This document shows positions 38,322-50,034 of a DNA stretch of 64,000 nt, one piece after another (positions within the stretch are counted from its first letter, which is position 1; every line of letters begins with the position of its first letter). The notes below the pieces were generated by a model. It was not told the origin of the DNA and did not search any database. It was given only the letters and a program-made list of their open reading frames with translations. The position numbers were made by a program, and so were the translations under genes. Source of the stretch: Siphonodentalium dalli. Taxonomy: Eukaryota; Mollusca; Scaphopoda; Gadilida; Siphonodentaliidae. The stretch lies in assembly GCA_032622095.1 (NCBI GenBank), contig CP136066.1, positions 230,026,961 to 230,090,960 on the forward strand. Reading direction: 5' to 3'.

Positions 38322-38904
38322 ACGTGTAGAAGACACCAATTGCTCTTCGTCATCTTATTTCAGAATCAAATAAGGCCAATATCAACCTATGTGAATATTT
38401 AGGTCCAATATGTACCTATTGGCACAGGTAAACGTTGTAGCTCCAGATATAGCTAGGTCCAAATTACACCGTCAAGAGGAAGTGTCATGCAATTGTATTA
38501 TTGATGGCGAAACATAATCATTTCACTCTCTAAATTTCCCTCCCAGACTCAATGCCAACTCTAAAATTGCTCTTTGTAAGTTGTTTTCATTGTGACCCGC
38601 GCCATCCAAATAGGTTTATATTGGACCTATTTGATTCTGGAATAAATCGGCATAGTGGACTTATACCGATTATTCCAGCAGCGTTTTAGCCACATTATCG
38701 ACTCACATAATGAATTCATTATTTGTTCATTATATGCGGACAATGACAAAAATAAACCAACTAACGACTTATCAGGTGTGCACTCTTTAAAATGTGTTTT
38801 CACTGTGGCCCGCACAATAAAATGAATAACGGATAAGAGTCCATTATCTGCTTATTTCAGAATAAAATAATTCAATGCGAACCTATTTGCACATTATAGG
38901 TCGA
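38322..38904. other. No gene seen; dispersed repeat pieces
   Basis: CCAAATAGGTTTATATTGGA with a GGACCTATTTGATT continuation at about 38600 duplicates 37330. No supported coding. Confidence 0.5.
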
Positions 38905-39031
38905 TTACTTATATTCTTTAACAATTTTTATAATTTTTTATCATTATTTCTTATGTTCTTTAACAACTATAAAAAATAATTAAAAAAATTGTTACGCCAA
39001 TGCATATATAAGAGAATGCATTGGCACAGGG
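38905..39031 (+). mobile_element. Hairpin MITE, copy D (right end)
   Basis: An AT-rich spacer is followed by a reduced terminal hairpin (GCCAATGCATATATAAGAGA) ending GCATTGGCACAGGG and then TTTTCGC. The left end is not present. Confidence 0.7.
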
Positions 39032-39486
39032 TTTTCGCAACATGGTATCCTTGATCCAAATATTTAAACAATCAGCATGTGCGCGAAACGCACAAAGGGC
39101 CGCCGCTAAATAACGGTTGTCTAAAATCAAAATGAGGCCCCACGGTTGTCTAAGATCAAAATGAGACCCCTAACTACAAATATAAGGGGCCGCAAGCCCC
39201 TCTGACACTGAATAAAGACTCCAAAGGGAACCTGTTTCAGCTTGACTATAGATATATATAATCATGCGTTATAAATCTGGGGATCCTGTTTTATTTTGTA
39301 CTGTATACACAAGAACATGCAAGGAGAGTATTCTTATCTCAGAATAGTCGACCTAATAAACACGGCTTCTCGAGGCGGACATTGTTCAGTTATTCTACAG
39401 AGAGACATGTGCGACAAAATAATGACTTTCCTGGTGATTGTTATAGGTGAGTATACGTGTACATGTAATACTCATCTTAATCGGTC

Positions 39487-39786
39487 GAATTCTGGTCTCT
39501 GGTCTGGACCAGGTTTCGAGTAAACTGTAGTCTTGACCAGGCCCAAACCACCGTGATCGCGATGTGTTACCTAGCTTCGAAGCGAGTGAGCTGGGATTAT
39601 TGGTCCGCACTGGTCCATACTCTCGTCTTTTTCGGCAGAATTCTGGTCTCTGGTCTGGACCAGGTTTCGCGTAAACTATAGTCTAGACCAGGCCCAAACC
39701 ACAGTGGTCGCGATTTTGGCGGAAGGATAATATTGAATGAGAAGCCGCAGGATTCGAGTTCAATATTATCCTTCCGCCAAAATCGA
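39487..39786 (+). repeat. Duplicated block ending in a perfect hairpin
   Basis: TCTGGTCTCTGGTCTGGACC with an AGGTTTCG continuation and CCAGGCCCAAACCAC occurs at about 39489-39566 and again at 39638-39714. The second copy continues into a hairpin at 39709-39786, CGATTTTGGCGGAAGGATAA against its complement, with a GAGAAGCCGCAGGATTCGAG loop region. Confidence 0.85.
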
Positions 39787-41144
39787 TCGAGTGCAGGAAA
39801 AATTGACAGTTCGAACGGGAATGCAGTTCTGTAGTTATTTCACGCCGGCGGAACTTAAAAAATGCTAATGATTTGAGAAAACTTAAATAATTATGAAAAC
39901 GAAAGCGAAATCACGGCAGAAGAGGAGTTAATCCGTTGGAACTTAATTTTTGCCGTGGAACCAGTCTACCAATGTCTCGGTATGCGTCCTTCAACTTCAT
40001 GACGGATGCCGCCTCGAATGTAAATTGTTCGCAATTTCACAATATTTAATGTGTAAAATTAAGTATTTTGGGACCTGACAGGAGATGGTTATGTATCTTT
40101 TGGATTTAATGAGCAACGAAGTTCGATAATCTGTATTTCTTCATGGAGGAGTGACTCAAGTTGACAACTTATTCCGAGAATTCTAAAATGAAAAGTTTGT
40201 GATTTAGTCAATGTTTGACTTCGAGCGTGGAAAATTCGAGTTCACACGGTGCAACACAGCTCAGAGAGAAAGTTTACTGACAAAATGTCCATGATCAACT
40301 AAAATTAAATTCTTGAATCTATCGAACGGATCTAGATATGGAGTTGGAGAATCTCCATCAAACTTGCCACATCATGGCCAATTCTGACTCGAAATTCTGG
40401 AAAACTAGTGATTTTCGAAAATACAAAGTCAAAATGTTTCAACTTTCACTTTCACTTTCAGGTAAAAAAATTTTCTTTAAATAAATCAGAAAAAAATACA
40501 TGTAAAATCCTATTTCAAGAGTTAACAATCAAATTCCAATCCATTTGTCATTTGAATGATTTGTCAATGAATTATTCAAATTTTTTAAATATAATTAATA
40601 AGTTTTTTCAGTTTATATTTTTGAAATTTTTACTATTCACTAATTCAGGTATATTTTTCTAACTAGTGTCTAGTACGAGCTGAGTACTACCAGTAGTGGT
40701 GCAGAAGAAAATTTTAAATTCCACATATATCAATATTAGGACTGTTTGTCATTCGACATTACCAAATACCATACGGCGTACAACGATTTTGAATTAAAAA
40801 AAAAGGCTGATACTAGAATAATTTTAACCATTTTCTTCAATACAAAATTTGGAATATATAAATTTATAATATGTGTAGACCTACATGTATTTCTCTTTGA
40901 TTTTAGCATATTCTGATTAGTTCGGGCATTTAATTAATTTATAAATTCAAATGTTAAATTAATGTCACTTCCAAAAAATATTTGGTCAGTTTTTTATACT
41001 ATTAAAATAGTAGAGAGAAAGATTGCCTATTTGCTGTCCCCATGGAAGGGCATAACATTACATTTGAAATACAAGATCAAAACATTTTCTTCTTAAATAG
41101 AATATCAACATGTATGTAATAACAATTAGTGAATTTTACAATAA
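39787..41144. other. No gene seen
   Basis: AT-rich and non-coding as far as I can tell; probably includes 3' flank of the minus-strand recombinase gene. Confidence 0.45.
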
Positions 41145-41290
41145 TTAGTCTGTGTCGCTGTCTGATTCAATACGTGCAATTCTCCTGTATTTGTTCTTGC
41201 TGTGCCTATTAGAACTTTCTGCATCTGAATCACCACTGCTGGCCCTGGGCATTTTAACGGTTATTTTAAATGTACCACCAGAATGTTGGC
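41145..41290 (-). pseudogene. Out-of-frame acidic C-terminal tail of the recombinase
   Basis: Immediately beyond the 41261 stop the -1 frame stays open from about 41290 to TAA at 41145-41147. It encodes a GGTFKITVK strand-like segment and a Ser/Asp-rich end, RIARIESDSDTD. DUF3504-type proteins often end in a basic then acidic nuclear tail like this. The arrangement suggests a one-base indel near 41290, or an unrecognised splice, has cut the tail from the main frame. Confidence 0.5.
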
Positions 41291-43086
41291 ATTACTGAAA
41301 ACACCTTGCATCAATCTTTCTTCAACTGTGTTACTAGTAGCTACTTTACTCAATGTTGTACTTGTACTGGTACCTGTGTTGGGGACTACTTCCTTCAAAT
41401 GAGTAGTGGCCTCACTGTAATAAGTGTTTCTCATCCCGGTACTAGTACTTGGCAGTAAAGCCCTGCAATAACTTTCACTGATGGGTATTTCATTGGCTAC
41501 GGGCATCAGTGGTTTGAAATTATGAGAACCGGTAGTCGCTGCATTAGCTGAACACAATGCTCTGGGAACAATCACAATTGTATTACCGGTATTTGGATTG
41601 TTGCCTTGCAGAATAGCACACATCCCTTTCTGCTGATTTATGGAAGTTGTGGCATAGTTATTCAAGCTGTTCACATTTTTATGACCCGATAATTGGGAGA
41701 TAATTTGGGGGTTCACACCAGCATGGAGTAATTGTGTGCACATCGTCTTCCTCAGCGAATGATTGGTTTTATTTCCAGGGATTCCTGCTTTTGTGCACAT
41801 GTCTTTCACCATAGATTTCACTTTGTTTACACCAATAGACTGAGCCTTGAACCATAAAATGTTCGGTGCTGTTGTCCAATGCATATTCACAGAAATATAA
41901 AAAGGAGATCCAGCATCCATCATTTTGTGTGGTCGGTTTCTTGCATAGAGTTTGTACATTTCTATTGGGCATCTGTTTTTGTTGACTTCATTTGGAAATA
42001 TTTTTGGACTGAATGGCCTCGTTGTTGAATTTCCATCTCTTGTTTTGCTAAGGCGTTCACTGAACTCAAGATATTCTGTCCCACTACTGTCCACTTTCAA
42101 TTCAATATCTCCAAATTTTAATTGTGAATTTTCATGTGACCCGCGGAATCCTAGCAGTTTTGTATTGTAAAACCACAAAGTGTTCAATAGTGCTTCTGGT
42201 GTACTGCTCCCCAACTGCCCTATCTCCCACGGTTTCTCTTCTTCCTCCTCTGGCAATGGCTCCGCTTTGTTCGGTTTGTTCCCAAAACCCCGTTCTTTCA
42301 ACTCTTTTCGCTTCGATTTCAGTACATCTCTGCTCATTTGAAATTTATCAGACGTCAATATTTCCTCTCCATATTCTGCGTCTTTCAAATGTCTCTGAAT
42401 TCCTCTGTGCAAAGCTGTTAAGCTATCTGGCTCGAACTCTGATCCATTTTCTTTACGTGCCGTCAACAAGAAACCACCGATATATGTATCCAGTTCAGTC
42501 GGTGGAATCTGTTCTGGTTCCCTGCCCTCACCCTTCACTTGCAACCATTTTGTTAGCTTTCTGATGCAGGACTCAGTTTTTTTAATTGTATTCGGGTTTC
42601 TTTTACTCGCCACATACTTCTTCAGATCAGATTCATTGCACACCGGTGCGAACTCAGTATTACTTGACATACTTGTATTTGAAGTAATATTCTCATCATT
42701 TGTTTGTTGATTTTCTTTATTTTGAACTTCTTCAGTCTCAGAATTATTACTAGTACTGTCTGCTTGCAACTCTGGCACTGTATTACACGTACCTTGCACT
42801 TCAAGTTCTTCAATCTCACGCCGCTGACTTGCTATGTAGTTTCGTAAATCCCTTATGTTGTTTGTTGGTATTGATGGTTCACATACTTCATGCTGATCAT
42901 TGGAGTCGTGTTGACTTTCACTTTGTGTCGCTGTCACCGGGACAGAGGCAGTCACAGTGGGCACCTCTTGGTCTGATTGAGAATTTTCAACGAAACAAAA
43001 GTCATCAGCTAGGATGCTTTCAACGAACCGTTTGTCACTTTCAGTCAGCGATTCATTTCCAGATTCACAAATATTTTCTTCTATTT
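41261..43086 (-). CDS. Crypton-type tyrosine recombinase (DUF3504-like)
   Basis: The continuous frame covers about 608 codons from a likely splice acceptor (TTTTCCGTAATTCAG, ending 43087) to TAA at 41261; no ATG suits the start, so a 5' exon is expected. Numbering from the GTG at 42964: an acidic, Ser/Thr/Asn-rich N-terminal region (1-105), a SAM-like core-binding domain (about 108-235, starting LKKYVASKRN), an acidic PEEEEEKPW linker, then a catalytic domain. The tyrosine-recombinase set is visible: R274 (GFRGS), H402 and R405 (HSLRKT), H428 (SGHKN) and Y437 (NNYA). In known families this domain occurs in Crypton transposons and in host proteins derived from them (ZMYM, QRICH1 and KCTD1 groups). 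The mechanism is cut-and-join through a phosphotyrosine. It could be an active Crypton or a domesticated copy; terminal repeats were not found. Confidence 0.8.
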
Positions 43087-43133
43087 CTGAATTACGGAAA
43101 ATACGAAGAAGTAAATAGTTGCAGACGATAAAG

Positions 43134-43915
43134 CCCCTGTCACACTCAGGCCGGCGCTCTCATTGCGCTGCAAAAGTAACAAAGCGCCCACCTAAACGCA
43201 CTAAGGTCTCCAAGAACCGATTGGTGACGCAGTGGACACTGGCTACAACGGCCGAGGATCTTCATGGTCGCCCATAGGTGCCAGAGCGCCGCGCTTGTTT
43301 TATGCATGCACAAAACAAGCGCAGAGGCTCGGCGTTCTGACCAGGACGTAGAACTGTCGCCGTGACAGCGCAAAGCAAAGCGCCAATCGAGCGACGTGAG
43401 CGTTATGTGTACGTAGCAAGAGCGCATATTAGCTTCTCGTGGTCGCAGCAAGAAATTAATCTTGTCTTCTGCGACTACAGTGAGCTTAATCAAATTATCC
43501 CTACGTGCCTGTCCCGTCCTTAATACGCTCAATGAGGCTCTGTCCAAAACTTATTGCGCTCTTTCTGCGCTGTCATGGGGTGTTATGGACTGGTTCCCGC
43601 TCATAGAACGTCCACATTGTGCTGCCACTGCGACTCTGGCGCTCGCTTTACGCCCAATCTTATACATGGCGTTCTTCCGGCGTTTACAGCAGGTTTACAC
43701 TACGATCCCACTTTGAAATGCGGTCTGCTCATACCACTGTCACACTCCGCTGCGATCAAGCTGGCATTTGCTTTGAGTTGAAAAAGTATCAAAATACGAG
43801 TAACGCACAGTGGAAGCGGCGGAAAATTGTCAGAAATTTTCAATCTGTTAAAACAAGAGAACCAATGTCAGAAATGGTAACGCGCTCAAGATCATATATT
43901 ATAAACCCAAGAATG
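43134..43915. repeat. Repeat C, left block (CCCCTGTCACACTC termini)
   Basis: GC-richer than its surroundings and full of GCGCT/AGCGC motifs. It starts CCCCTGTCACACTCAGGCCG at 43134. A second internal start, CTGTCACACTCCGCTGCGAT, lies at 43736. About 43150-43400 is the inverted match of 54040-54270. No protein is supported. The outer boundary with TE-A near 43915 is approximate. Confidence 0.65.
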
Positions 43916-44212
43916 TAATTGTAGAATATAAAATATATTGGTTTTGCGAATGACCAACTCAGAATTCCGTTAAATAACAATAACAACCAGCACCAAATTA
44001 ACGAACCGGTGGTCGACTCGACCGTCTCCGACCACAACCCCCCAGTGGGCTGCAGAAATTTCTTTCATTTGTAATAAACATATAGTTTACCACAAACCAA
44101 ATATCAACATTAATCAACGTTGATTAACACAATAAACGAAATTTAATTTCCCCAACTACAAGCACCTTTTACGGGACTCGGCCTCCAGCTCGCAGTTTGA
44201 CTTTTAAATATT
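43916..44212 (-). mobile_element. TE-A copy 2, 3' part
   Basis: On the minus strand this is the uninterrupted counterpart of copy 1 around the foldback insertion site (GTTGTGGTCGGAGACGG near 44030). It ends at the Ty3/gypsy LTR boundary, 44213. Confidence 0.75.
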
Positions 44213-44679
44213 TGTGGAAGAATGAAGTCAGTTCTTGTATATCATTTATTCACATCTAATATCAATGTATAGTCCAGCTTGTGATGGTAAATGATACATA
44301 ATGGTGAATCAATCATAGATGTCATAGAACGACCGAAAGCGTCGCTTATTAATTAGCGACCTGATGTTGATGCCTGCCAATTAGTCTGAAGTCCGAAACT
44401 AATTGAAGAGTAGATTAATGTCTGGTTTATATATCGCTAATGACTGGTAGCCGTCATTAGTGCATCTCTTTGTCTGTACTGACCCATGGGTGAACTGGGA
44501 ATTATTACATAAGAACTTCTTTCCTTTGTGGCTAGTATTGCATAACTCATAGGTCGCGGCCTCTCCGAGTATGACCTTGGCAATTTGGTTGGGGTCACTT
44601 ATAGTTCGATTATATTCCAGTCTCCCCCCATCGGTTAAGATAGCTATGTTTAGTATGTATCAGGGATCATTACTCCACA
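44213..44679 (-). repeat. Ty3/gypsy 3' LTR
   Basis: 467 bp with TG...CA termini (minus strand TGTGGAGTAATGATCC ... TTCTTCCACA). On the minus strand a short G-rich polypurine stretch (AAGGGGGA) lies just upstream, at about 44681-44693, consistent with plus-strand priming. Confidence 0.92.
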
Positions 44680-46851
44680 TAAGGTCCCCCTTATTTTCAG
44701 ACTTTGACTACTGGTGTTAAAATCTAAGGGTTGGATACTTCGGTATGCATATAAGTTACGATGTGTGGTCATCAGCAAAAATTGTATAAATTGAATATAT
44801 ATATCTATGTACATGTTGAAGCCATATGCATTATGAAGAGGGTTGGCATGATGAGGTAACATAAGTGTGATAATATAAAGGGTATCAATATAAATGACAT
44901 TAGAATACATGTAATGCAATAATAATTATGTTGAACAATCAGTGGGTGAACGATACTTCGTTCAAGAGTTCATGGATGTGCTCGATTGGCGAGCGCTAAT
45001 GTCCACTTCCGGCTCCTGGCTTGTGGACAAACTGTTTCATTATTGCGATAAGATGTGCGTTTGCAAAGCTTGTATTTTTGGAGGCATTCGGTTGTAATGA
45101 CTTGGAAATGGGGTTGGATAATAATGATTAAAATTATCATGATAATAAAAAAAATCGGGAGAACTGTTACATCATTAAAATGATTCCGGTGGGACTCATT
45201 TGGTTTAAAAATTGAGGGAGGGGTGTAAGCTCTGTTGGTAGTCGTGCTTTGTGTATAAAAATATTGGGATTTGTGCGATTGCTTCAAACATGGGCTGCCA
45301 TTTGCATTCATGTGATATTTATTTGTGGTTGAGATAGAAATAAATCTGTTTTCACATAATGTCGTATGACTTATACTGGAGTACGATATTAACTGGGTAC
45401 TTGGGTTTGAAGTTTTACATCGCGCGCGTACGGTTAAAATATCGATTGATTCGGTCATCATTGATGCTTGGCATTGCTACATCACAATTAAAGTTATATT
45501 CTGAGATATATGCGCTTGTCCCTTAATGTAGGCCCTCATTTCAGCCTATGTTATTGTCATACCCCGCCATGTGACAATTGTATTTGTCGATGTATCGTGG
45601 GGCGATTTTGACACTTGAGATTAAGATATTTTACAAGCGGTATATAATTGTGATTATTTGGATAACTTGAACCGGTAAAGCTATCTTTGGGAGTATAATG
45701 AATCATGATATGTTTATATGAAGAGTAGTTACGCGTATGTGTTGAGATGCGTTTCCTGGCCTCTATACTAGTTCATTTGATCTATGTGGAATCAAAGTTG
45801 ATCAGACTTTGACTGCACTTCTGTACGGGATCAATTTAATGGTCTACATTCTACCCGGCCGGACCAGCGATAATTTTAGCTATGAATCGTCGCTATTGCA
45901 TTGGATTGAACACAGGGTGGTAACTACGCGTGATTATGTGTATGATTACCGTTGTGGTGATTAACACGATTCATTATGACGTAATTGTTTATTCGGTGTC
46001 TGTGATAATTATTCCGAAGATGGGGCGTGAATAATTTAATTAGTATATGTGTCCGTCATGACACATGCTATTATCTGAGTGCTAATGAGGCAAAACTGTC
46101 TGACAAATTATGAACTTGGCATCTAACTTGTATGAGTGGAAATGCTTCATGTTTCTTGCTTTGATTTAGCATTTAAATTAATGCATGCGATTCGCCTGAA
46201 ATTTGAAGAGGTCGAAGTTATTCGCGTCTCCCGAATTGTTGATTGATGCGATAATAAAGCGTGTTGGCCGCCAGGTGATAACTTGCTGGAGATGAAATAT
46301 TGCCTTGCTGTGAGGGGGCCATGTGCGTGATATATACGGGTACATGGCGTTAAATTTCTGTATTATTGGCCAACCCACTTTGTATAGTTCAGATCGGTTT
46401 CTTTGATTAATTAAGCCTCGATTTTGTGCATCTGGGCGGGTTGGTGAAAAGAAATATGTCACCCACTTGGTGCGTGTGTGATTGCCATATCGTGTTACAT
46501 GCACTGCACATGGTCTGGCAGTCCTGGTTTTGCGCGATGACAATTCTCTCTTTGTATTGTGTCTTTTTACGACAGGGTGCTATTTATTTATGATAGGTGG
46601 AGATTGTCCAATAATATTCGTTGCATTTCGCGCGGTATAGATCTGGTCGTCTTTGTTAGAAATTGGTAATTTTTAGTTGGTCAGTTTGTTTGCTGGAGTT
46701 AAGTTGTTGAGTTTTATTCAGTTAAAGTTTATACATGTGTGAGCTGTTTTCGTTTCGTGCTTTTGGATATAGAGTTGAGTGTATGAGGTTAGTTGCTTTT
46801 ATGATTATGTATGTTATCTAATTATGGTAGTTGTTTACATATTTTATTTTC
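44680..46851 (-). other. Long region between pol and 3' LTR
   Basis: 2.17 kb inside the retrotransposon with no homologue I recognise. Two minus-strand frames are open: 121 codons (46178-46543) and 163 codons (44970-45461, listed separately). It could be a long 3' UTR, a decayed envelope-like gene, or captured sequence. Confidence 0.6.
44970..45461 (-). CDS. Hypothetical ORF with one membrane segment
   Basis: A 163-codon frame from an ATG at 45461. It is Ser/Thr/Asn-rich for about 100 residues, then has one strongly hydrophobic stretch (PIFFIIMIILIIIIQ) followed by a Lys/Arg/Cys-containing tail. There is no signal peptide or furin-type site. It lies where an env-like third ORF would be, but nothing identifies it as one, and the AT-rich sequence could give such a frame by chance. 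Confidence 0.25.
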   Translation of the reverse strand: MMTESIDILTVRARCKTSNPSTQLISYSSISHTTLCENRFISISTTNKYHMNANGSPCLKQSHKSQYFYTQSTTTNRAYTPPSIFKPNESHRNHFNDVTVLPIFFIIMIILIIIIQPHFQVITTECLQKYKLCKRTSYRNNETVCPQARSRKWTLALANRAHP

Positions 46852-49800
46852 CTATATCGACATGCTCTGTTCGTCTGTGCTATTTTTGTCGGTTTGAGTG
46901 GTTATATCGAAAGGATCAGAATTTTCGGTTGACATGTTATATGTATCGCAACTGGACTTGCTTTTACGCTTGTTTTGTTGTACTAATTGTTGGGTTGACA
47001 TGTCATACGGATTGTATGGCTCGGTTGATGAACTTGCATTGTACATTTTTGCTTCATCGTTTTGCGTTAGCATATCATAAGGGTTATATGGTTCGGTTGA
47101 TGAAAATGATTGTTTTTCATGTTCGCGCTTTGATGCTATCAACTTATGTGCCATCTCTGGTAGGGGCACTGGTTCATTTGAATCCGATCCGTCCCGGATG
47201 ACGCGGTTTTGTCGTATTAACTGTGTTAAGGGGGCTGTTTCATGGTTCACATTTTCGGTGTCCGAATTGTTACTATCACTCGATATGTCGGCATCTGTGC
47301 TTTGTGTTGATGAATTATGTGGGAATACAAATCTGCTTTTTCGAACTTTCTGGTTCTCCTGTAATTGTGGTGTATGCCATTTAGTCGTCGCTAATTTTAA
47401 ATGTTTGGCATGACTTTTAGATAAACTGCCTGTAATTTGATTACGAATCACATATGAAACTGGTCCTGTTTGTTTAAGTTTCACCCAAAATGGATCATAT
47501 TTCATACCTAATTTATGGGTTTGTCTGTGATTCTTAACATAGACCTGGGAACCTATGGGAAATTCCGGTATTTTACCTTTACTGTTTTCGTTTCGTTTCG
47601 TCCTGACTTGTTTCATATTTTGTTTAACTAATTGAAATGTGAAGTGCTGCTTCTCTAGTAACTGTTGAATGAGGCATTCACCCGTGTATTTCTGACGCGG
47701 TGTCAGTATCTTGTCAATATTTATTTGGGGGTGTCTGCAGAAAGTTAAAAAATATGGAGAAAATTGAGTCGTTGCTGAGACATGAAAATTCATGGCTTCT
47801 GATGCGAATTTGAGAAATAGGTCCCATGATGTTGGATTTCCTTCAGTTAATTTGGCTAATATTCCATTGTAGTCGCGATGAGATCGTTCACTTGATCCGT
47901 TGCTGAATGGACTATAATACGAGGTCTTGCGATGCTGAATAACATAGTAGTTAGATATTATTTTGAAGACCTCACTGCACACGTCACTCCCATTATCTGA
48001 GACCAGACAGGCAGGATAACCAAATATGGTGAAATACTGAGTCATAAGTCTTTCAGCGACCACTTCGGCATGTTTTGTGGGAAGCGCATATGCCATTTTG
48101 TGTAAACTGAATAAATCTATGACCGTTAGAATGTAGGAATTGCCGCTGGCTGTGGGTGGGTTAAATTTTCCCATTAAATCTATCGCGATCATTTCCCCGG
48201 GTCGGCTCGGTATATCCGTCATTTGATTTGGAATACGGGCAGTGTTTTGATTTCTCTGTTTACAAATGTGGCAATTGTTGGCGAAACTGACTATCATTGG
48301 GAACATTCGTGGCCAATAATATCTCAAACGTATGGTATGGTACATTCGTTGGGATCCATAATGACCGACAATATGATATTCAGAAATTATCTGCTTAGTC
48401 AGCTTTTCCGGGACATAAATGCGTTCCGATGCTTGCTCATTAAATACAGACATATAGTATAGAATTCCGTCTTTCAATATATATTGCTTTGTTATCTTTT
48501 CGGGTGGTTTATCGGATTTTAATTTGCGAATTATGTCTGATATAATATGGTACTCTTTTTGCATTTCTTCGATATTGGTAGGTACATTTAGTTGTTCATT
48601 TTCGGAAATTAATATAGTGTCGGGCAACGTATGCATTTTTTGTTTACCTATTGTCTTGACGTAATTTTTTATTTTCTGTGAATCTAATATGTTTAGTGAT
48701 CCGTCATTGATCGCTATGTCGTATGGCGTTTTCTCTTCGCTCTCCACTGAACACTCTGACATACTCTGTTGGTTTGTCGGGTCCACACGAGAACAAAAGT
48801 CAGCGGCTATATTTTCAGACCCTTGTATATAAGTAAGTTTTGGATTGTATGCGGAAATTTCAATAAACCATTTTTGAATACGTTTATTAGCCATCTGAGT
48901 ATTTTGAAACATAGAAACTAGGGGTAAATGGTCTGTTCGTATTTCTACGTCCGATCCTTCTAGATAGAAATTGAGTTTCTTTAGACATACATATATGGCG
49001 AGTGCTTCGCGTTCTGTAGTACTGTAATTTCGTTGAGAGTGATTCAACTTTTTGCTAACAAAGCAAATTGGAAATTCCGGGGTTTTGATATCCGTTTCTA
49101 ATTTGTTTTCTGGGTATGGCTGGACTAATGATCCCCCCACTGAATGCATTGATGCATCGCAATATAAGATCATTTTCCTGTTCCTATCAGGGTAGGCCAG
49201 AGTAGGTACTTTAAGCAAATTTTGTTTTAGTGTATCAAAAGCATTTTGACATTCTTCGGACCATGCAAATTTTGCGTAACGAGCAGTTATTTTAATTAAT
49301 GATGCAGCAGTGTCGGAGAAATCTTTACAATAGTTCCGATAAAAATTAAAAATCCCTAATACTCTACGGACTTCTTTCACTGATGTTGGGGCTGGCACAT
49401 CTTGTATGGCTTTAACTTTGGCGGGATCTGGGCGGGTTCCATTTTGTGATACGATATGCCCTAAAAATTTTACTTCTTTCATATAAAATTGGGACTTTGT
49501 TAATCGTGCTACTAATCCATACTCTCTGAGTCGTTCGAATACTATTTTGAGGTGCTGTTTATGGAGGGCCTCCGTTTCGCTGTGACAAATTAAATCGTCG
49601 ACGAAGCTGTCAACAAAATTTAACCCTTCCAATGCTTTATGGATTAATGTCAAAAACGTCGCGCTCGAGTTGCAATAGCCGAATGGGGCCCTTGTAAAAG
49701 AAAACAATCCGAAATCTGTGTTCATAGTTAACTTTTCTTGATGTTCTTTGAGAACACCGATAACATGATAAGCTTGGCTAATGTCGATTGTGGAAAAAAC

Positions 49801-50034
49801 TTTGGATTTTTGGAGGCGGCTGGAAACTTCGGTAAAAGAGGGGAGGTACCATCGTAATGGGACGGTGATTTTATTTAACTTTCTCAGGTCTATACATAGT
49901 CTATAATTTTGATTTCCATTAGGATCTACGATTCCCTTACGGATCAATAAGGCAGGGAATGACCAACTCGCGTTTGTAGTTTTCTTTATAATACCAGCAT
50001 CTAATAATTTTTGAAGTGCTTTTTCATGTGTTCG
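46852..50034 (-). CDS. pol: pol: reverse transcriptase, RNase H, integrase
   Basis: The frame is open upstream to about 50034; numbering is from the TTG at 49947 (1,031 codons). RT: IDISQAY with Asp 55, FVDDL at 115-119, and TRAPFGYCN. RNase H: Asp 264 in YCDAS, TEREAL at 311-316, Asp 339 in RTDH. Integrase: HHCC zinc site (H525, H529, C559, C562), then Asp 590, Asp 651 and Glu 687, a DDE set with 35 residues between the last two. A GPxxY-like module (GPVSYVI) follows. The disordered tail contains a duplicated STEPYNPYDM motif. It copies the RNA, removes RNA from the hybrid and inserts the cDNA. All catalytic residues checked are present. No chromodomain is seen. Confidence 0.93.
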   Translation of the reverse strand, partial: RTHEKALQKLLDAGIIKKTTNASWSFPALLIRKGIVDPNGNQNYRLCIDLRKLNKITVPLRWYLPSFTEVSSRLQKSKVFSTIDISQAYHVIGVLKEHQEKLTMNTDFGLFSFTRAPFGYCNSSATFLTLIHKALEGLNFVDSFVDDLICHSETEALHKQHLKIVFERLREYGLVARLTKSQFYMKEVKFLGHIVSQNGTRPDPAKVKAIQDVPAPTSVKEVRRVLGIFNFYRNYCKDFSDTAASLIKITARYAKFAWSEECQNAFDTLKQNLLKVPTLAYPDRNRKMILYCDASMHSVGGSLVQPYPENKLETDIKTPEFPICFVSKKLNHSQRNYSTTEREALAIYVCLKKLNFYLEGSDVEIRTDHLPLVSMFQNTQMANKRIQKWFIEISAYNPKLTYIQGSENIAADFCSRVDPTNQQSMSECSVESEEKTPYDIAINDGSLNILDSQKIKNYVKTIGKQKMHTLPDTILISENEQLNVPTNIEEMQKEYHIISDIIRKLKSDKPPEKITKQYILKDGILYYMSVFNEQASERIYVPEKLTKQIISEYHIVGHYGSQRMYHTIRLRYYWPRMFPMIVSFANNCHICKQRNQNTARIPNQMTDIPSRPGEMIAIDLMGKFNPPTASGNSYILTVIDLFSLHKMAYALPTKHAEVVAERLMTQYFTIFGYPACLVSDNGSDVCSEVFKIISNYYVIQHRKTSYYSPFSNGSSERSHRDYNGILAKLTEGNPTSWDLFLKFASEAMNFHVSATTQFSPYFLTFCRHPQINIDKILTPRQKYTGECLIQQLLEKQHFTFQLVKQNMKQVRTKRNENSKGKIPEFPIGSQVYVKNHRQTHKLGMKYDPFWVKLKQTGPVSYVIRNQITGSLSKSHAKHLKLATTKWHTPQLQENQKVRKSRFVFPHNSSTQSTDADISSDSNNSDTENVNHETAPLTQLIRQNRVIRDGSDSNEPVPLPEMAHKLIASKREHEKQSFSSTEPYNPYDMLTQNDEAKMYNASSSTEPYNPYDMSTQQLVQQNKRKSKSSCDTYNMSTENSDPFDITTQTDKNSTDEQSMSI

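Noticed and set aside
42124-42564. 146-codon plus-strand frame opposite the recombinase
   Set aside because: Shadow of the minus-strand tyrosine recombinase.
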